DNA from: Flavobacterium sp. HBTb2-11-1 | GTDB taxonomy: Bacteria > Bacteroidota > Bacteroidia > Flavobacteriales > Flavobacteriaceae | Assembly (NCBI RefSeq): GCF_009826975.1 | Contig: NZ_WUMO01000001.1 | Location: forward strand, 682,001-746,000 | DNA length: 64,000 nt | Reading direction: 5' to 3' | Shown: positions 25,930 to 37,600 of the stretch, one piece after another | Layout: every line of letters starts with the position of its first letter | How positions within the stretch are numbered: position 1 is the stretch's first letter | Notes under the pieces: model-generated | Databases searched by the model: none | Seen by the model: only the letters and a program-made list of their open reading frames with translations | What the model was told of the DNA's origin: nothing | Position numbers and translations under genes: made by a program

Positions 25930-27732
25930 ATGTCAGCAGAAGCGCACGGTCACGATCACGGACACGATCACGAGCACGAACATCATCATAAGGACACGTT
26001 CATTACTAAATATATTTTTAGTATTGATCACAAAATGATTGCTAAACAATACTTGATTACTGGTATTGTTATGGGAGTAATTGGGATTGCAATGTCCTTG
26101 CTTTTTAGAATGCAGTTAGCGTGGCCAGAAGAATCTTTCAAAATATTTAATGTTTTATTAGGAGATAAATTTGCACCTGATGGTGTAATGGCAAATGATA
26201 TTTATCTGGCTTTGGTTACAATTCACGGTACCATCATGGTATTCTTTGTACTGACGGCAGGTTTGAGTGGAACATTCAGTAACTTATTGATTCCACTTCA
26301 AATTGGAGCAAGAGATATGGCATCTGGATTTATGAATATGATTTCATACTGGTTGTTTTTCTTGTCAGCAGTTGTAATGTTATGTTCATTATTTGTTGAA
26401 GCTGGACCAGCTTCTGCAGGATGGACAATCTACCCTCCATTAAGTGCATTGCCTCAAGCAATTCCTGGATCTGGAACAGGTATGACATTATGGTTAGTAT
26501 CTATGGCTATTTTCATCGCATCTTCATTGATGGGATCTTTAAATTACATTGTTACTGTACTTAACTTAAGAACTAAAGGAATGTCTATGACTAGACTTCC
26601 TCTTACAATCTGGACATTTTTCGTAACAGCTATTATTGGTGTTATTTCATTCCCAGTTTTATTATCTGCAGCTTTATTATTGATTTTCGATAGAAGTTTT
26701 GGTACTTCATTCTTCTTATCTGATATCTATATTGCTGGAGAGGTTTTACACTACCAAGGAGGTTCTCCTGTATTGTTTGAGCACTTATTCTGGTTCTTAG
26801 GTCACCCTGAAGTTTACATCGTAATCTTACCAGCGATGGGTCTTGTTTCAGAAATTATGGCTACAAATGCTCGTAAACCAATTTTCGGTTATAGAGCGAT
26901 GATTATGTCAGTTCTTGCAATTGCATTCTTGTCAACTATCGTTTGGGGTCACCACATGTTTATTTCAGGTATGAATCCTTTTTTAGGGTCTGTATTTACT
27001 TTCACAACTTTATTGATTGCAATCCCTTCTGCTGTAAAAGCATTTAACTGGATTACAACTTTATGGAAAGGTAACTTACAATTCAACCCAGCGATGTTAT
27101 TCTCTATCGGAATGGTTTCTACTTTCATCACTGGAGGTTTAACAGGTATCATTTTAGGAGATAGTACATTAGATATTAACGTTCACGATACTTACTTCGT
27201 AATTGCTCACTTTCACTTAGTAATGGGTATCTCTGCACTTTACGGAATGTTTGCTGGTATTTACCACTGGTTCCCTAAAATGTACGGAAGAATGTTAAAC
27301 AAAAACTTAGGTTACATCCACTTCTGGGTAACTGCAGTTTGTGCTTATGGAGTTTTCTTTCCAATGCACTTTATCGGATTAGCTGGTTTACCAAGACGTT
27401 ATTATACTAATACAAACTTCCCATTATTTGATGATTTACAAAATGTGAATGTTTTAATTACAACATTTGCTCTTGTAGGAGGTGCGTTCCAATTAGTATT
27501 CTTATACAACTTCTTTAGCAGTATTTTCTACGGTAAAAAAGCAACTCAAAACCCATGGAAATCTACTACTTTAGAGTGGACTACACCAGTTGAGCATATT
27601 CACGGAAACTGGCCAGGAGAAATTCCTCACGTATATCGTTGGCCGTATGACTACAGTAACCCTAATCACGATGTAGATTTTGTTCCTCAAAATGTACCAA
27701 TGAAAGAAGGTGAAGAAGTTTTACACCACTAG
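25930..27732 (+). CDS. coxA: Cytochrome c oxidase subunit I
   Basis: This 600-residue heme-copper oxidase subunit I has the full ligand set: a helix II histidine in TIHGTIMVFF (low-spin heme), the cross-linked H-Y motif GHPEVYI (CuB), GHHMF (CuB histidines), and VIAHFHLVMG carrying the heme a3 and heme a histidines. The HPEVY tyrosine and surrounding residues fit A-type oxidases. The N-terminus carries a His/Asp/Glu-rich stretch (residues 6-21). Together with CoxB it reduces oxygen to water and pumps protons. It is the last gene of the act-cox operon, followed by a GAAA-loop terminator. Confidence 0.95.
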   Translation: MSAEAHGHDHGHDHEHEHHHKDTFITKYIFSIDHKMIAKQYLITGIVMGVIGIAMSLLFRMQLAWPEESFKIFNVLLGDKFAPDGVMANDIYLALVTIHGTIMVFFVLTAGLSGTFSNLLIPLQIGARDMASGFMNMISYWLFFLSAVVMLCSLFVEAGPASAGWTIYPPLSALPQAIPGSGTGMTLWLVSMAIFIASSLMGSLNYIVTVLNLRTKGMSMTRLPLTIWTFFVTAIIGVISFPVLLSAALLLIFDRSFGTSFFLSDIYIAGEVLHYQGGSPVLFEHLFWFLGHPEVYIVILPAMGLVSEIMATNARKPIFGYRAMIMSVLAIAFLSTIVWGHHMFISGMNPFLGSVFTFTTLLIAIPSAVKAFNWITTLWKGNLQFNPAMLFSIGMVSTFITGGLTGIILGDSTLDINVHDTYFVIAHFHLVMGISALYGMFAGIYHWFPKMYGRMLNKNLGYIHFWVTAVCAYGVFFPMHFIGLAGLPRRYYTNTNFPLFDDLQNVNVLITTFALVGGAFQLVFLYNFFSSIFYGKKATQNPWKSTTLEWTTPVEHIHGNWPGEIPHVYRWPYDYSNPNHDVDFVPQNVPMKEGEEVLHH

Positions 27733-27744
27733 AAATAATCAAAG

Positions 27745-27769
27745 GCTGTCAGAAATGACAGCTTTTTTT
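27745..27769 (+). terminator. Terminator of the act-cox operon
   Basis: GCTGTCA (27745-27751) and TGACAGC (27756-27762) enclose a GAAA tetraloop and are followed by seven T, 12 bp after the coxA stop. Confidence 0.9.
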
Positions 27770-27826
27770 GTTTAGTTAAAGTTTTAATCGTTCAGTTTAA
27801 CTATTTTAGAAACTGATTAGTTTATA

Positions 27827-27834
27827 TATCTTTG
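27827..27834 (+). promoter_or_regulatory. Putative -7 element of ruvB
   Basis: TATCTTTG fits TAnnTTTG and ends only 4 bp before the ruvB ATG at 27839. The -33 position reads TTTT (27804-27807). If used, the transcript would start at or next to the start codon. Confidence 0.4.
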
Positions 27835-27838
27835 TGGG

Positions 27839-28861
27839 ATGAATGAAAATCTAGATCCTACTACTAAAGGATATAACTCAGAAGAGTTAGATCTTGAAAA
27901 AAGATTGCGTCCGCTGTCATTTGATGATTTTGCCGGACAAGATCAAGTTTTGGAAAATTTGAAAGTCTTTGTTGCCGCGGCCAACCAGCGTGGAGAAGCG
28001 CTTGACCATGCCCTTTTTCATGGTCCTCCAGGTCTAGGAAAAACTACTTTGGCAAATATCTTAGCCAATGAGTTACAAGTTGGTATTAAAATTACTTCTG
28101 GTCCAGTATTGGATAAACCAGGTGATTTGGCTGGTCTGCTGACAAACTTAGACGAAAGAGATGTTTTGTTCATTGATGAGATTCATAGACTTAGTCCTGT
28201 TGTTGAAGAATACTTGTATTCTGCGATGGAAGACTTCAAGATTGATATTATGATTGAATCGGGGCCAAATGCAAGAACGGTTCAAATCAATTTAAATCCT
28301 TTTACTTTGATTGGAGCAACAACACGATCAGGATTATTGACTGCTCCAATGCGTGCACGTTTTGGAATATCTTCGAGATTACAATATTATACTACTGAAC
28401 TTTTAACCACTATTGTTGAAAGAAGTGCTTCTATATTAAAAATGCCTATTGATCTAGAGGCGGCTATTGAAATTGCTGGAAGAAGCCGTGGAACTCCACG
28501 TATCGCAAATGCTTTATTAAGGAGAGTTCGTGATTTTGCGCAGATAAAAGGGAACGGAAGAATTGATATAGAAATTTCTAGATATGCCTTAAAAGCACTT
28601 AATGTAGATGCTCATGGTCTGGATGAAATGGATAATAAAATACTGCTTACGATTATCAATAAGTTTAAAGGAGGGCCGGTTGGACTTTCAACTTTAGCGA
28701 CGGCGGTTAGCGAAAGCAGTGAAACTATTGAAGAAGTGTACGAACCTTTTTTAATTCAAGAAGGATTTATCATGAGAACGCCTCGAGGAAGAGAAGTTAC
28801 GGATAAGGCTTATAAACATCTTGGAAAAGTAAATACAAATAATCAGGGGGAATTATTTTAA
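27839..28861 (+). CDS. ruvB: Holliday junction branch migration ATPase RuvB
   Basis: The 340-residue protein matches RuvB over its full length: [19 protein letters not shown] at the N-terminus, the Walker A motif GPPGLGKTT (about 62-70), Walker [11 protein letters not shown], sensor segment [20 protein letters not shown] (including an arginine-finger-type residue) and the C-terminal winged helix with [16 protein letters not shown]. RuvB hexamers drive branch migration with RuvA during recombination repair. ruvA lies separately about 20 kb downstream next to sprA. The P450 gene follows after 11 bp, so the three genes ruvB, P450 and queG appear to form one unit. Confidence 0.97.
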   Translation: MNENLDPTTKGYNSEELDLEKRLRPLSFDDFAGQDQVLENLKVFVAAANQRGEALDHALFHGPPGLGKTTLANILANELQVGIKITSGPVLDKPGDLAGLLTNLDERDVLFIDEIHRLSPVVEEYLYSAMEDFKIDIMIESGPNARTVQINLNPFTLIGATTRSGLLTAPMRARFGISSRLQYYTTELLTTIVERSASILKMPIDLEAAIEIAGRSRGTPRIANALLRRVRDFAQIKGNGRIDIEISRYALKALNVDAHGLDEMDNKILLTIINKFKGGPVGLSTLATAVSESSETIEEVYEPFLIQEGFIMRTPRGREVTDKAYKHLGKVNTNNQGELF

Positions 28862-28872
28862 CACATATAGAA

Positions 28873-30222
28873 ATGTCTATAAGTAAAAAATATAATTATC
28901 CGCCAAAACTTTCTATTCTAAGATTTTTTGTGGATGCAGAAGGAGTTCGTAGAAATCCGATACCTTATCATGAAAAATATTTTGAGCGTTTTGGAGATTC
29001 TTTTTCTATACGAATAGGAAAATCAAGACACATTATCTTATCAAGAGATAATGATATTGCTCAATATATACTACAGAAAAATCAGAGGAATTATTATAAA
29101 TCCAAATTTCAATCTGTTTATCTTTCTAAATATTTAGGCAAAGGTCTTTTAACGGTTGATGGGGAATTTTGGCTGAAACAAAGAAGACTTATTCAACCTG
29201 CTTTTCATAAGCAAAAAATGAATCAGTTAGTTGATAACATGAAGCTAACTATCGTGTCTGAGCTAAAAGAAATTGTTACAGATAAAAAAGTTAATCTTTT
29301 TCCTATGATGAGTGAAGTAGCATTTAATGTTGTTGCTAAATCATTATTTCAATTTTCTATTGAAGAAGAAAAGCTTAATCGTATAAAATACATTATTGAA
29401 GCTGTTCAGAATTTTCTAATCAAAGAAATTAGATTACCCCATAAGGCATGGTGGTTTTCGATTAGTGGCCAAGTAAAAAAACACCTTCAGTTAGCAGAAG
29501 AAAACGATGAGATCATAAGAAGTATCATAGAAGAAAGAGTTGTTTCTCGAAATAAAGTGAATGATTTGTTGAACATGCTTTTGGAAACTCGTTATGAAGA
29601 TACTGGCGAAGGTATGTCTGTTGAGCAGCTAATAGATGAGATTAAAATTCTTTTTATAGCTGGACATGAAACAACTGCTAATGCTTTGACTTTTACATTG
29701 CAATTGCTAGGAAGTCATTTAGATGTACAGCAAAAAGTATTTGAAGAAATCCTTAAAGTTGAATCGGAAAGTGAGGATGTTGTAGAGCGGCTCCAAAAAA
29801 TGACTTATATAAATGCAGTTTTGAATGAATCAATGCGTTTGTATCCGCCTGCTTGGATTACTGACCGACAAAATGTTGAAGATGATGTTTTAGGAAAGTT
29901 TACTATCAAAAAAGATACGCTTATAGGTGTTTCTTTTTATGAATTACATCGAAATCCAAAATATTGGGATAATCCAGATCAGTTTAATCCAGACCGCTTT
30001 TTAGGAGAACAAAAAAAACAGTCTATGCAATATTTTTATCCCTTTGGAGCAGGACCAAGAATGTGCATTGGTGCTGGTTTTGCTATTTATGAAATGTGTT
30101 TAGCGATTTGTCATATTATCAAAAAATATAAAGTTGTTTCAGTACAAAATACAGTCAATTTTAATCCTTTGATTACCTTAAAGCCTGTTGGTGTTGAAGT
30201 TGTTTTTTATGAAAGATCATGA
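28873..30222 (+). CDS. Cytochrome P450
   Basis: A complete 449-residue P450 with every core motif: helix [10 protein letters not shown] (threonine for proton delivery), the ExxR motif in [11 protein letters not shown], the PERF-like FNPDRF, and the heme-binding loop [10 protein letters not shown] with the cysteine thiolate ligand. There is no membrane anchor, as is usual for bacterial P450s. It is a monooxygenase that needs a ferredoxin or flavodoxin partner; no such gene adjoins it. The substrate is unknown. It lies between ruvB and queG and overlaps queG by 4 bp, an arrangement suggesting translational coupling with genes of unrelated function. Confidence 0.94.
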   Translation: MSISKKYNYPPKLSILRFFVDAEGVRRNPIPYHEKYFERFGDSFSIRIGKSRHIILSRDNDIAQYILQKNQRNYYKSKFQSVYLSKYLGKGLLTVDGEFWLKQRRLIQPAFHKQKMNQLVDNMKLTIVSELKEIVTDKKVNLFPMMSEVAFNVVAKSLFQFSIEEEKLNRIKYIIEAVQNFLIKEIRLPHKAWWFSISGQVKKHLQLAEENDEIIRSIIEERVVSRNKVNDLLNMLLETRYEDTGEGMSVEQLIDEIKILFIAGHETTANALTFTLQLLGSHLDVQQKVFEEILKVESESEDVVERLQKMTYINAVLNESMRLYPPAWITDRQNVEDDVLGKFTIKKDTLIGVSFYELHRNPKYWDNPDQFNPDRFLGEQKKQSMQYFYPFGAGPRMCIGAGFAIYEMCLAICHIIKKYKVVSVQNTVNFNPLITLKPVGVEVVFYERS

Positions 30223-31142
30223 TTAATTCTAAAGAAAAATATTCGAAATTTATAAAAGAAGAAGCCAAAAGACTTGGCTTTCTTTCTTGTGGTATTTCGA
30301 AAGCAGGTTTTTTAGAAGAAGAAGCGCCTCGACTTGAAAATTGGCTAAAAAATAATCGAAATGGTCAAATGGCTTATATGGAAAACCATTTTGACAAGCG
30401 CTTAGATCCGACTTTATTGGTTGATGATGGTAAAAGTGTTGTCTCGCTTTTACTGAATTATTATCCAGATTCATTTCAAAATGATGAAAGTTTTAAGATT
30501 TCTAAATATGCCTACGGACAAGATTATCATTTTGTAATTAAAGATAAGTTAAAAGAACTTCTTCATTCTATTCAAGAAAATATTGGTGAAGTTTCAGGAC
30601 GTGCTTTTGTCGATTCCGCTCCAGTTTTGGATAAAGCTTGGGCAGCCAAAAGTGGTTTAGGCTGGATTGGAAAAAATAGTAATTTGATTACCCAGAAAGT
30701 AGGATCTTTTTACTTCATAGCCGAACTCATTATTGATTTAGAATTAGAATATGATCATGCCGTTACAGATCATTGCGGTTCTTGTACCGCATGTATTGAC
30801 GCTTGTCCTACACAGGCAATTGTAGCTCCCTACATTGTAGATGGAAGTAAATGCATTTCGTATTACACCATCGAATTAAAAGAAAATCTTCCAGAAGAAA
30901 TGAAAGGAAAATTTGATGAATGGATGTTTGGCTGTGATACTTGCCAAGATGTTTGTCCATGGAATCGATTTTCAAAACCACACTCAGAACCTTTGTTTAA
31001 TCCGAATCCAGACCTGCTTTCTTTTACTAAAAAAGACTGGTTAGAAATTACAGAGGAGACTTTTCGAACAGTCTTTAAAAATTCCCCTATCAAAAGAACC
31101 AAATTTGATGGTTTAAAGCGTAACATTAAATTTTTACAATAG
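30219..31142 (+). CDS. queG: Epoxyqueuosine reductase QueG
   Basis: The 307-residue protein has the cobalamin-dependent reductase core (about 1-170, with [28 protein letters not shown]) and two [4Fe-4S] motifs, [12 protein letters not shown] (about 190-201) and [11 protein letters not shown] (about 246-256), the order and spacing of QueG. It reduces epoxyqueuosine to queuosine in tRNA, the last step of queuosine synthesis. The start overlaps the P450 stop by 4 bp (ATGA). The C-terminal helical-repeat extension of some homologues is absent, giving the short form of the enzyme. Confidence 0.93.
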   Translation: MINSKEKYSKFIKEEAKRLGFLSCGISKAGFLEEEAPRLENWLKNNRNGQMAYMENHFDKRLDPTLLVDDGKSVVSLLLNYYPDSFQNDESFKISKYAYGQDYHFVIKDKLKELLHSIQENIGEVSGRAFVDSAPVLDKAWAAKSGLGWIGKNSNLITQKVGSFYFIAELIIDLELEYDHAVTDHCGSCTACIDACPTQAIVAPYIVDGSKCISYYTIELKENLPEEMKGKFDEWMFGCDTCQDVCPWNRFSKPHSEPLFNPNPDLLSFTKKDWLEITEETFRTVFKNSPIKRTKFDGLKRNIKFLQ

Positions 31143-31655
31143 TATTTTGATATGTCTTTTGGTGTTATGTTATTGATTGTCAACCATTTTTAAGAATAGG
31201 TTTCTTTTTTATTCTTTCTGTTTCTTACGTTTAATTACTTATTTGTCAATAAATTCTGTAAGAATTTTAAATTATCGTAATTATTTAAGAAAATACAGCT
31301 GTTTCATTATCAAATGTTTATAAAAAATTGATTTTCAAGTGATGAACAATTGTTAAAAACTGTTGTTTGACGACTTTATGTGCACTTTGTCGGAATAATG
31401 AGGTAAGGTTTCATTCCTCGATATACTTTCGCGCTTTCCAAATCTACTTAATTTAAAACCAGAAAGACTTTTTTAGTCTTTTTCAATACAATGTCATGGT
31501 CTACATAATGTCCTTTTTTTGTGTAAGTCTCAGAAAAACTTTTTCAAGTTTTTCAAAATCTAATTTATTTTTTTTCACGTATCTCACCCATATGCTAGAA
31601 ACGATCATCCGTTTTTTAGTATCCGAAATTTCTGTTCCACAAACACAAATCGTCT
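31143..31655. promoter_or_regulatory. 513-bp non-coding region upstream of the giant adhesin
   Basis: No credible ORF is present. Two inverted repeats occur: AAAGACT/AGTCTTT (31463-31469 and 31475-31481) with a T-rich tail, and GAAAAACTT/AAGTTTTTC (31533-31541 and 31546-31554). No canonical TTTG-N19-TAnnTTTG promoter could be placed. The length and hairpins fit a long 5' leader or regulatory region for the surface-protein operon, but this is inference. Confidence 0.4.
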
Positions 31656-34600
31656 ATGCGTAACTCTACTTTTTGTAAGTCTGGATTTTCCAGGCTAATT
31701 CTTTTTATCTTATTCGCCACATTACCAATAACTTCATTTTCCCAAGTATGCGGAACTCCTGGAGTTGATGGACCTGTTGCAGTGTCAAGTTCTGTAAATA
31801 CGTACTATCCAATTTCAGGCAATATTACGATGAATGCAGGAGCGCAGTCTGTGTTTTTATCAGCTGTACCGGCAACAGACCAGTATTCAAACAATTTTGG
31901 GTCAACTCCGATTTCAGTTGGAGATTTGATTTTAATTATTCAAATGCAGGATGCAACTATAAATTATATAAATACAGATAGTTATGGTTCAGGAACTTCC
32001 AATAGCGGTCCAGATAATCTCGGAGGTACAGGATTTACATCTCTCGGCAACACTGGAGTTTTTGAGTATGTTATTGCGACAAACAATGTGCCGCTAACGG
32101 GCGGAAATTTGACATTCAAAGGGACTGGCACTAATGGAGGTGTCTTAAATAGTTTTTATAATGCAGATCCAACTGCCTCAAGAGGTAAGAGAACTTTTCA
32201 AGTGGTTAGAGTGCCACAATACTCTAATTTAACGCTTACAGCCAATATCACTACACCACCTTTTAATGGAGTTGCTGGTGGTATTATCGCTTTTAATGTC
32301 TCTGGAACTTTTAATTTTAATGGTTTTAGTATTGATGGTAGTGCGAGAGGTTTTAGGGGAGGATATAGTCCAAAAGCAGATTCGAATGCTAACGATTCTA
32401 AAACTTATGTTGGTGATTCATCGAAAAGTACTATTTCTGGAAAAGGAGAGGGAATAGCCGGTACGCCTAAATACATGTGGGATGGCTTTAATCAGGTTGC
32501 TAACACGATTGAAGGAATGCCAGGCGGCTCTGCCGGAAGAGGTGCTCCTGCTAATGCTGGAGGGGGAGGTAATGACCATAATACCGGTGGCGGTGGCGGT
32601 GGTAATGGCGGATTTGGGGGTCTTGGTGGTGCTGGATGGCAAGGTGCAGGCGGAGATGCTCTTTCTAATAAACTTACTGGAGGTGGAAGACCTGGATCAA
32701 AATCTTTTATTACAGAACTAAAATTCCCAAGACTTACTATGGGAGGCGGTGGTGGCGCCGGCGACGCAAATAATGCATCATCAGGTGTAAAAGGTGGTGT
32801 TGGCGGAGCAATTATTCTTATTAATGCTGGTAATGTTTTAGGCAAAGGTACAATTTATGCAAATGGAGGAAAAGGAGCTCCTGGAACTTATTCTGGTTCG
32901 CCAGATGGCGCAGGTGGTGGTGGAGCTGGAGGAACAGTTCTTTTAAACGTTTCTAATAATAGTACCGCAGATATTAAAATAGAGGCAAATGGAGGTGATG
33001 GTGGAAATACAGAAAATGATGATAATAACGAACACGGACCAGGTGGTGGTGGTGGTGGTGGAATCATCTGTCATAATGTTTCAAGCACAGTAACTATTGC
33101 AACAAGCGTCCTTGGTGGTGCGGCAGGTAAATCTAATGCTGGAAAAGGAATCAATCACGGCGCTGTAGCAGGAACAGTTGGTTATGTGTCAACTTTTACA
33201 GTAGCAGACGTACCGCCAAATTTACAGGTTAATGCAAACTGCTTTCCAGTTCTTGAGACTAAAGTGAAAACATTATTGACTACTGCGATTTGTAATTCTA
33301 TTGATGAAGAAGTTTCATATGAAATCGAAATAAAAAATACGGGAGCAGGAAATGCAGCTGGAGTGATGTTGGATTTTAGTTTTCCAACGGGCATCGAATT
33401 TGATTCAGCTACTGCAGCTTATTCTACAGGAGCTTCTGGACCAGCAGGAACTTTAGCTAATTCTGCAACTGCTACCGCCGATAATCCTGTTTTTGGAGGA
33501 TTTAATATTGCGCAAAACGGAGTTGTTACGATAACTTTAGTTGGAAAAGTGGCATCTTCTATGGCAGCGGGTACTTATAGTTCAAGTGCACAAGCTTTAT
33601 ATCTAGATCCAACACGTACAACTGCCAATTCTACTAGAAAAATAACTGCATTTACCAATGCTTATGGTGCTGCAAATAAAACTTACGAAGGAACTGGGCA
33701 ATCAAATGTTCCTGGTGTGAATTTTAATGGAAATAGCACTGCTGTTGACGATATTGCAATTTTAGGTTTGCCTGCAGCTCCTACAGTAAGTGTAACCCAA
33801 ACTACTTGTGCATCTCCAACAGGAACTATAACTGTTAATACACCAGCAAATGGTTCAGGAATAAGCTATACATTAACAGGGACTGATCCTGTATCTTCTC
33901 CAATGAGTAATACAAATGGTATTTTTTCTGGATTGGTTCCAGGAACTTATTCTATTACTACAACAAATGCACAAGGATGTACTTCTGCTCCTAATGCCGG
34001 AATTGTTGTTAATGCTGTTGCAGGAGCGCCAACGGCTACAGGTATAACTATTTGTCAAAATGGAACTGGATTATTGACAGCTTCTTCTCCATGTGGAACG
34101 CCTAATAGCAGTGGAGCAAAAATTGCAAGAGCAGGTAGTAGTGTAAATACTACTGGAACACTTTCTTGGTCTAATCCTTCGAGAGTGACTTCTAATGATT
34201 CAAGCTATGCATCTGCAACTGTTAATAGTGGAGGGAATACCACTGTTGCGACAAGGTCTCTTCAAGGAACAGATTTTGATTTTAATATTCCTACGAATGC
34301 TGCAATTACTGGAATTCAAGTTACAATTGGTCGTTATAGTAGTACTGCCAGCTCTACTGTGAATGTTAAAGATAATGTTGTTAGTTTAATTAAAGCAGGA
34401 AATGTTATTGGTGAAAATAAAGGTATCACAGGATCTAATTGGTCAACAAGTTCTACTTCTGCAGCAAATTATGGTGGATCATCAGATTTATGGAATACCA
34501 CTTGGACTCCTGCAGATATTAATAATTCAAATTTTGGAATTGCTTTATCTGCAAGTATCACTAGAACATCAAGTAATGACATTACTGCCTATGTAGATTA

Positions 34601-37600
34601 TATGCAGATTACTGTAAATTATACTATAGGTGGAATTGAATGGTATACTACATCAACTGGAGGTTCATCGATTTATACTGGCTCTTCATTTAACCCAGTA
34701 GGAGTTGCAGGATCAGGATTGACAAACACTGCTACTGAAGGAACAAAAACATATTATGCGGCTTGTTCAGGTAATTCAAATTGTAGAGCAGCGGTAAATT
34801 TCGTTATTAATGCAAAACCAACAATAACAGGAGTTTCTCCTGCATCAAGATGTGGAACTGGAGAAGTAACTTTGGGCGCTGAAGCATCAGCAGGAATTAT
34901 CAATTGGTATGCTGCATCAACAGGAGGAGTATCATTAGGGACAGGAGAGAGTTTTACTACGCCAAGTTTATCTGCAACAACTTCTTATTATGTTGAAGCA
35001 ACAGATAATGGCTGTACAACGCCAGCAAGAACTGAAGTTAAAGCAACAATAAATATAATACCAACAATAAATTCGACAACAGAGGCTTCAAATTGTGGTG
35101 CAGGATCATTACAATTAAAAGCAACCGCCTCAACAGGTGCAACTATTAATTGGTATGCAGATCCTACGACTTTGACAGTATTAGGAACTGGAGCAACTTT
35201 TAACACTCCAACTTTATCAGCTACTACAACTTACTATGTGGGTGCAGTAACAGCTGCAGGTTGTACTTCAACATCAAGAATTGCTGTTGCAGCGGTTATA
35301 AATACCCCTTCTAGCATTGTATTTACAAGTGGCACTCGAAATCCAACGGTTTGTTCTGGAGCATCAGTCCCTAGTGCTGTTTATACTTTTGGAGGAAGTG
35401 CTACAAATGCTACAGTATCTAACTTGCCTGCAGGATTATCTGCTGCGGTCGATACTAATGCAAAAACAATTACAATTTCTGGAACCCCAACAGCAGGAGG
35501 CACTTACACCATTACAACTGTTGGACATACTGCACCTTGTACAGAAGCAACAATTCAAGGAACTGTAACTTTAACGCCAAATGTGACAATTTCACCATTC
35601 TCTCCTACAACATCTTCTCGTTGCCAAGGAGCAGGAACAGATACAAGAACCACAACTGCAAGTAATTCAACAAGTATTAGTTATAATCTGGATCCTGCAA
35701 GTATCGCAGGGGGTAATACAATTAATGCTACAACGGGAGTGGTGACGTACGCTGCAAATTGGTCAGGAACAACTACAATCACAGCAAGTGCTGCGGGATG
35801 TAACGGACCTGCGACTACTACACATATTGTAACCGTAAATGCATTGCCGACCGCGACTATAACTGGAAATTTAACGGCCTGTTTAACCACAACATTGACA
35901 GCGGCTACAAATGCAAGTTCAGCGACTTATGTTTGGTACAGAAACAATGCTGTAATTTCTGGGCAAACTTCTTCTTCATTAGTTGTAAACTCTGACGGAG
36001 ATTATAAAGTAAAAGTTAAAAATACAGTAACAAGCTGCGAGCAAACATCGGCTGTTTCAACAGTTAAAGTTAGTGATACAGAAAAACCTGCAAAACCAAC
36101 ATTAGCCGATATTACAGGAGAATGTTCTGCAACAGCAACAGCTCCAACAACCACAGATAATTGTGCAGGAACGGTGACTGGAACAACGACAGATCCTTTG
36201 ACTTATAATGCTCAGGGAACTTACACCATTAACTGGACTTTTAATGACGGTAACGGAAACACAGAAACAGCTACTCAAAAAGTAATCGTTAAAGACACCC
36301 AAAAACCTGCAAAGCCAACATTAGCTGATGTTACAGGAGAATGTTCTGCAACAGCAACAGCTCCAACAACCACAGACATTTGTGCAGGAACAGTAACCGG
36401 AACAACGTCAGATCCTTTGACTTATTCAGCTCAGGGAACTTACACCATTAACTGGACTTTTAATGACGGTAACGGAAACACAGAAACAGCTACTCAAAAA
36501 GTAATCGTTAAAGACACCCAAAAACCTGCAAAACCAACATTAGCTGATGTTACAGGAGAATGTTCTGCAACAGCAACAGCTCCAACAACCACAGACATTT
36601 GTGCAGGAACAGTAACCGGAACAACGTCAGATCCTTTGACTTATTCAGCTCAAGGAACTTATACGATTAACTGGACTTTTAATGACGGTAACGGAAACAC
36701 AGAAACAGCTACTCAAAAAGTAATCGTTAAAGACACCCAAAAACCTGCAAAACCAATATTGGCTGATGTTACAGGAGAATGTTCTGCAACAGCAACAGCT
36801 CCAACAACCACAGACATTTGTGCAGGAACAGTAACCGGAACAACGTCAGATCCTTTGACTTATTCAGCTCAAGGAACTTATACGATTAACTGGACTTTTA
36901 ACGACGGTAACGGAAATACAGAAACTGCTGCTCAAAAGGTAATCGTTAAAGACACCCAGAAACCTGCAAAACCAATATTGGCTGATATTACAGGAGAATG
37001 TTCTGCAACAGCAACAGCTCCTACGACTACAGATAATTGTGCAGGAGCGGTGATTGGAACAACGACAGATCCTTTGACTTATTCAGCTCAGGGAACTTAC
37101 ACCATTAATTGGACTTTTAATGATGGGAACGGAAACACAGAAACAGCGACTCAAAAGGTAATTATTAGTGATATTCAGAAACCATCAATCACATGCCCAG
37201 CAGTGGTAGTGGTTTCGGCAGATGCCAATTTATGCACAGCATCAGGAGTTGTTTTAGGAACGCCAACGGTATCAGACAACTGCACCGGAACTGTAACGGT
37301 AACAAATGATGCGCCATCAAGTTTTCCAATCGGAAACACGACTGTAACTTGGACAGCAAAAGATGCAGCAGGAAATACACAGACCTGTACGCAAACGGTT
37401 AAAGTAATTGGAGCTATTGAAGCAAATGATGATACAATTTCTTCATCAAATGGGGTTATTGGAGGGACTGTTATTGCTAATATTTTTGATAATGATATTT
37501 TAAATTGCAATAAAGTAAGCAGAAGTGATATTGATGTAACATTAACTAGTTCTTTACCTCCAGTATTAAATTTCAATGATACAGATGGTTCAGTCTCAGT

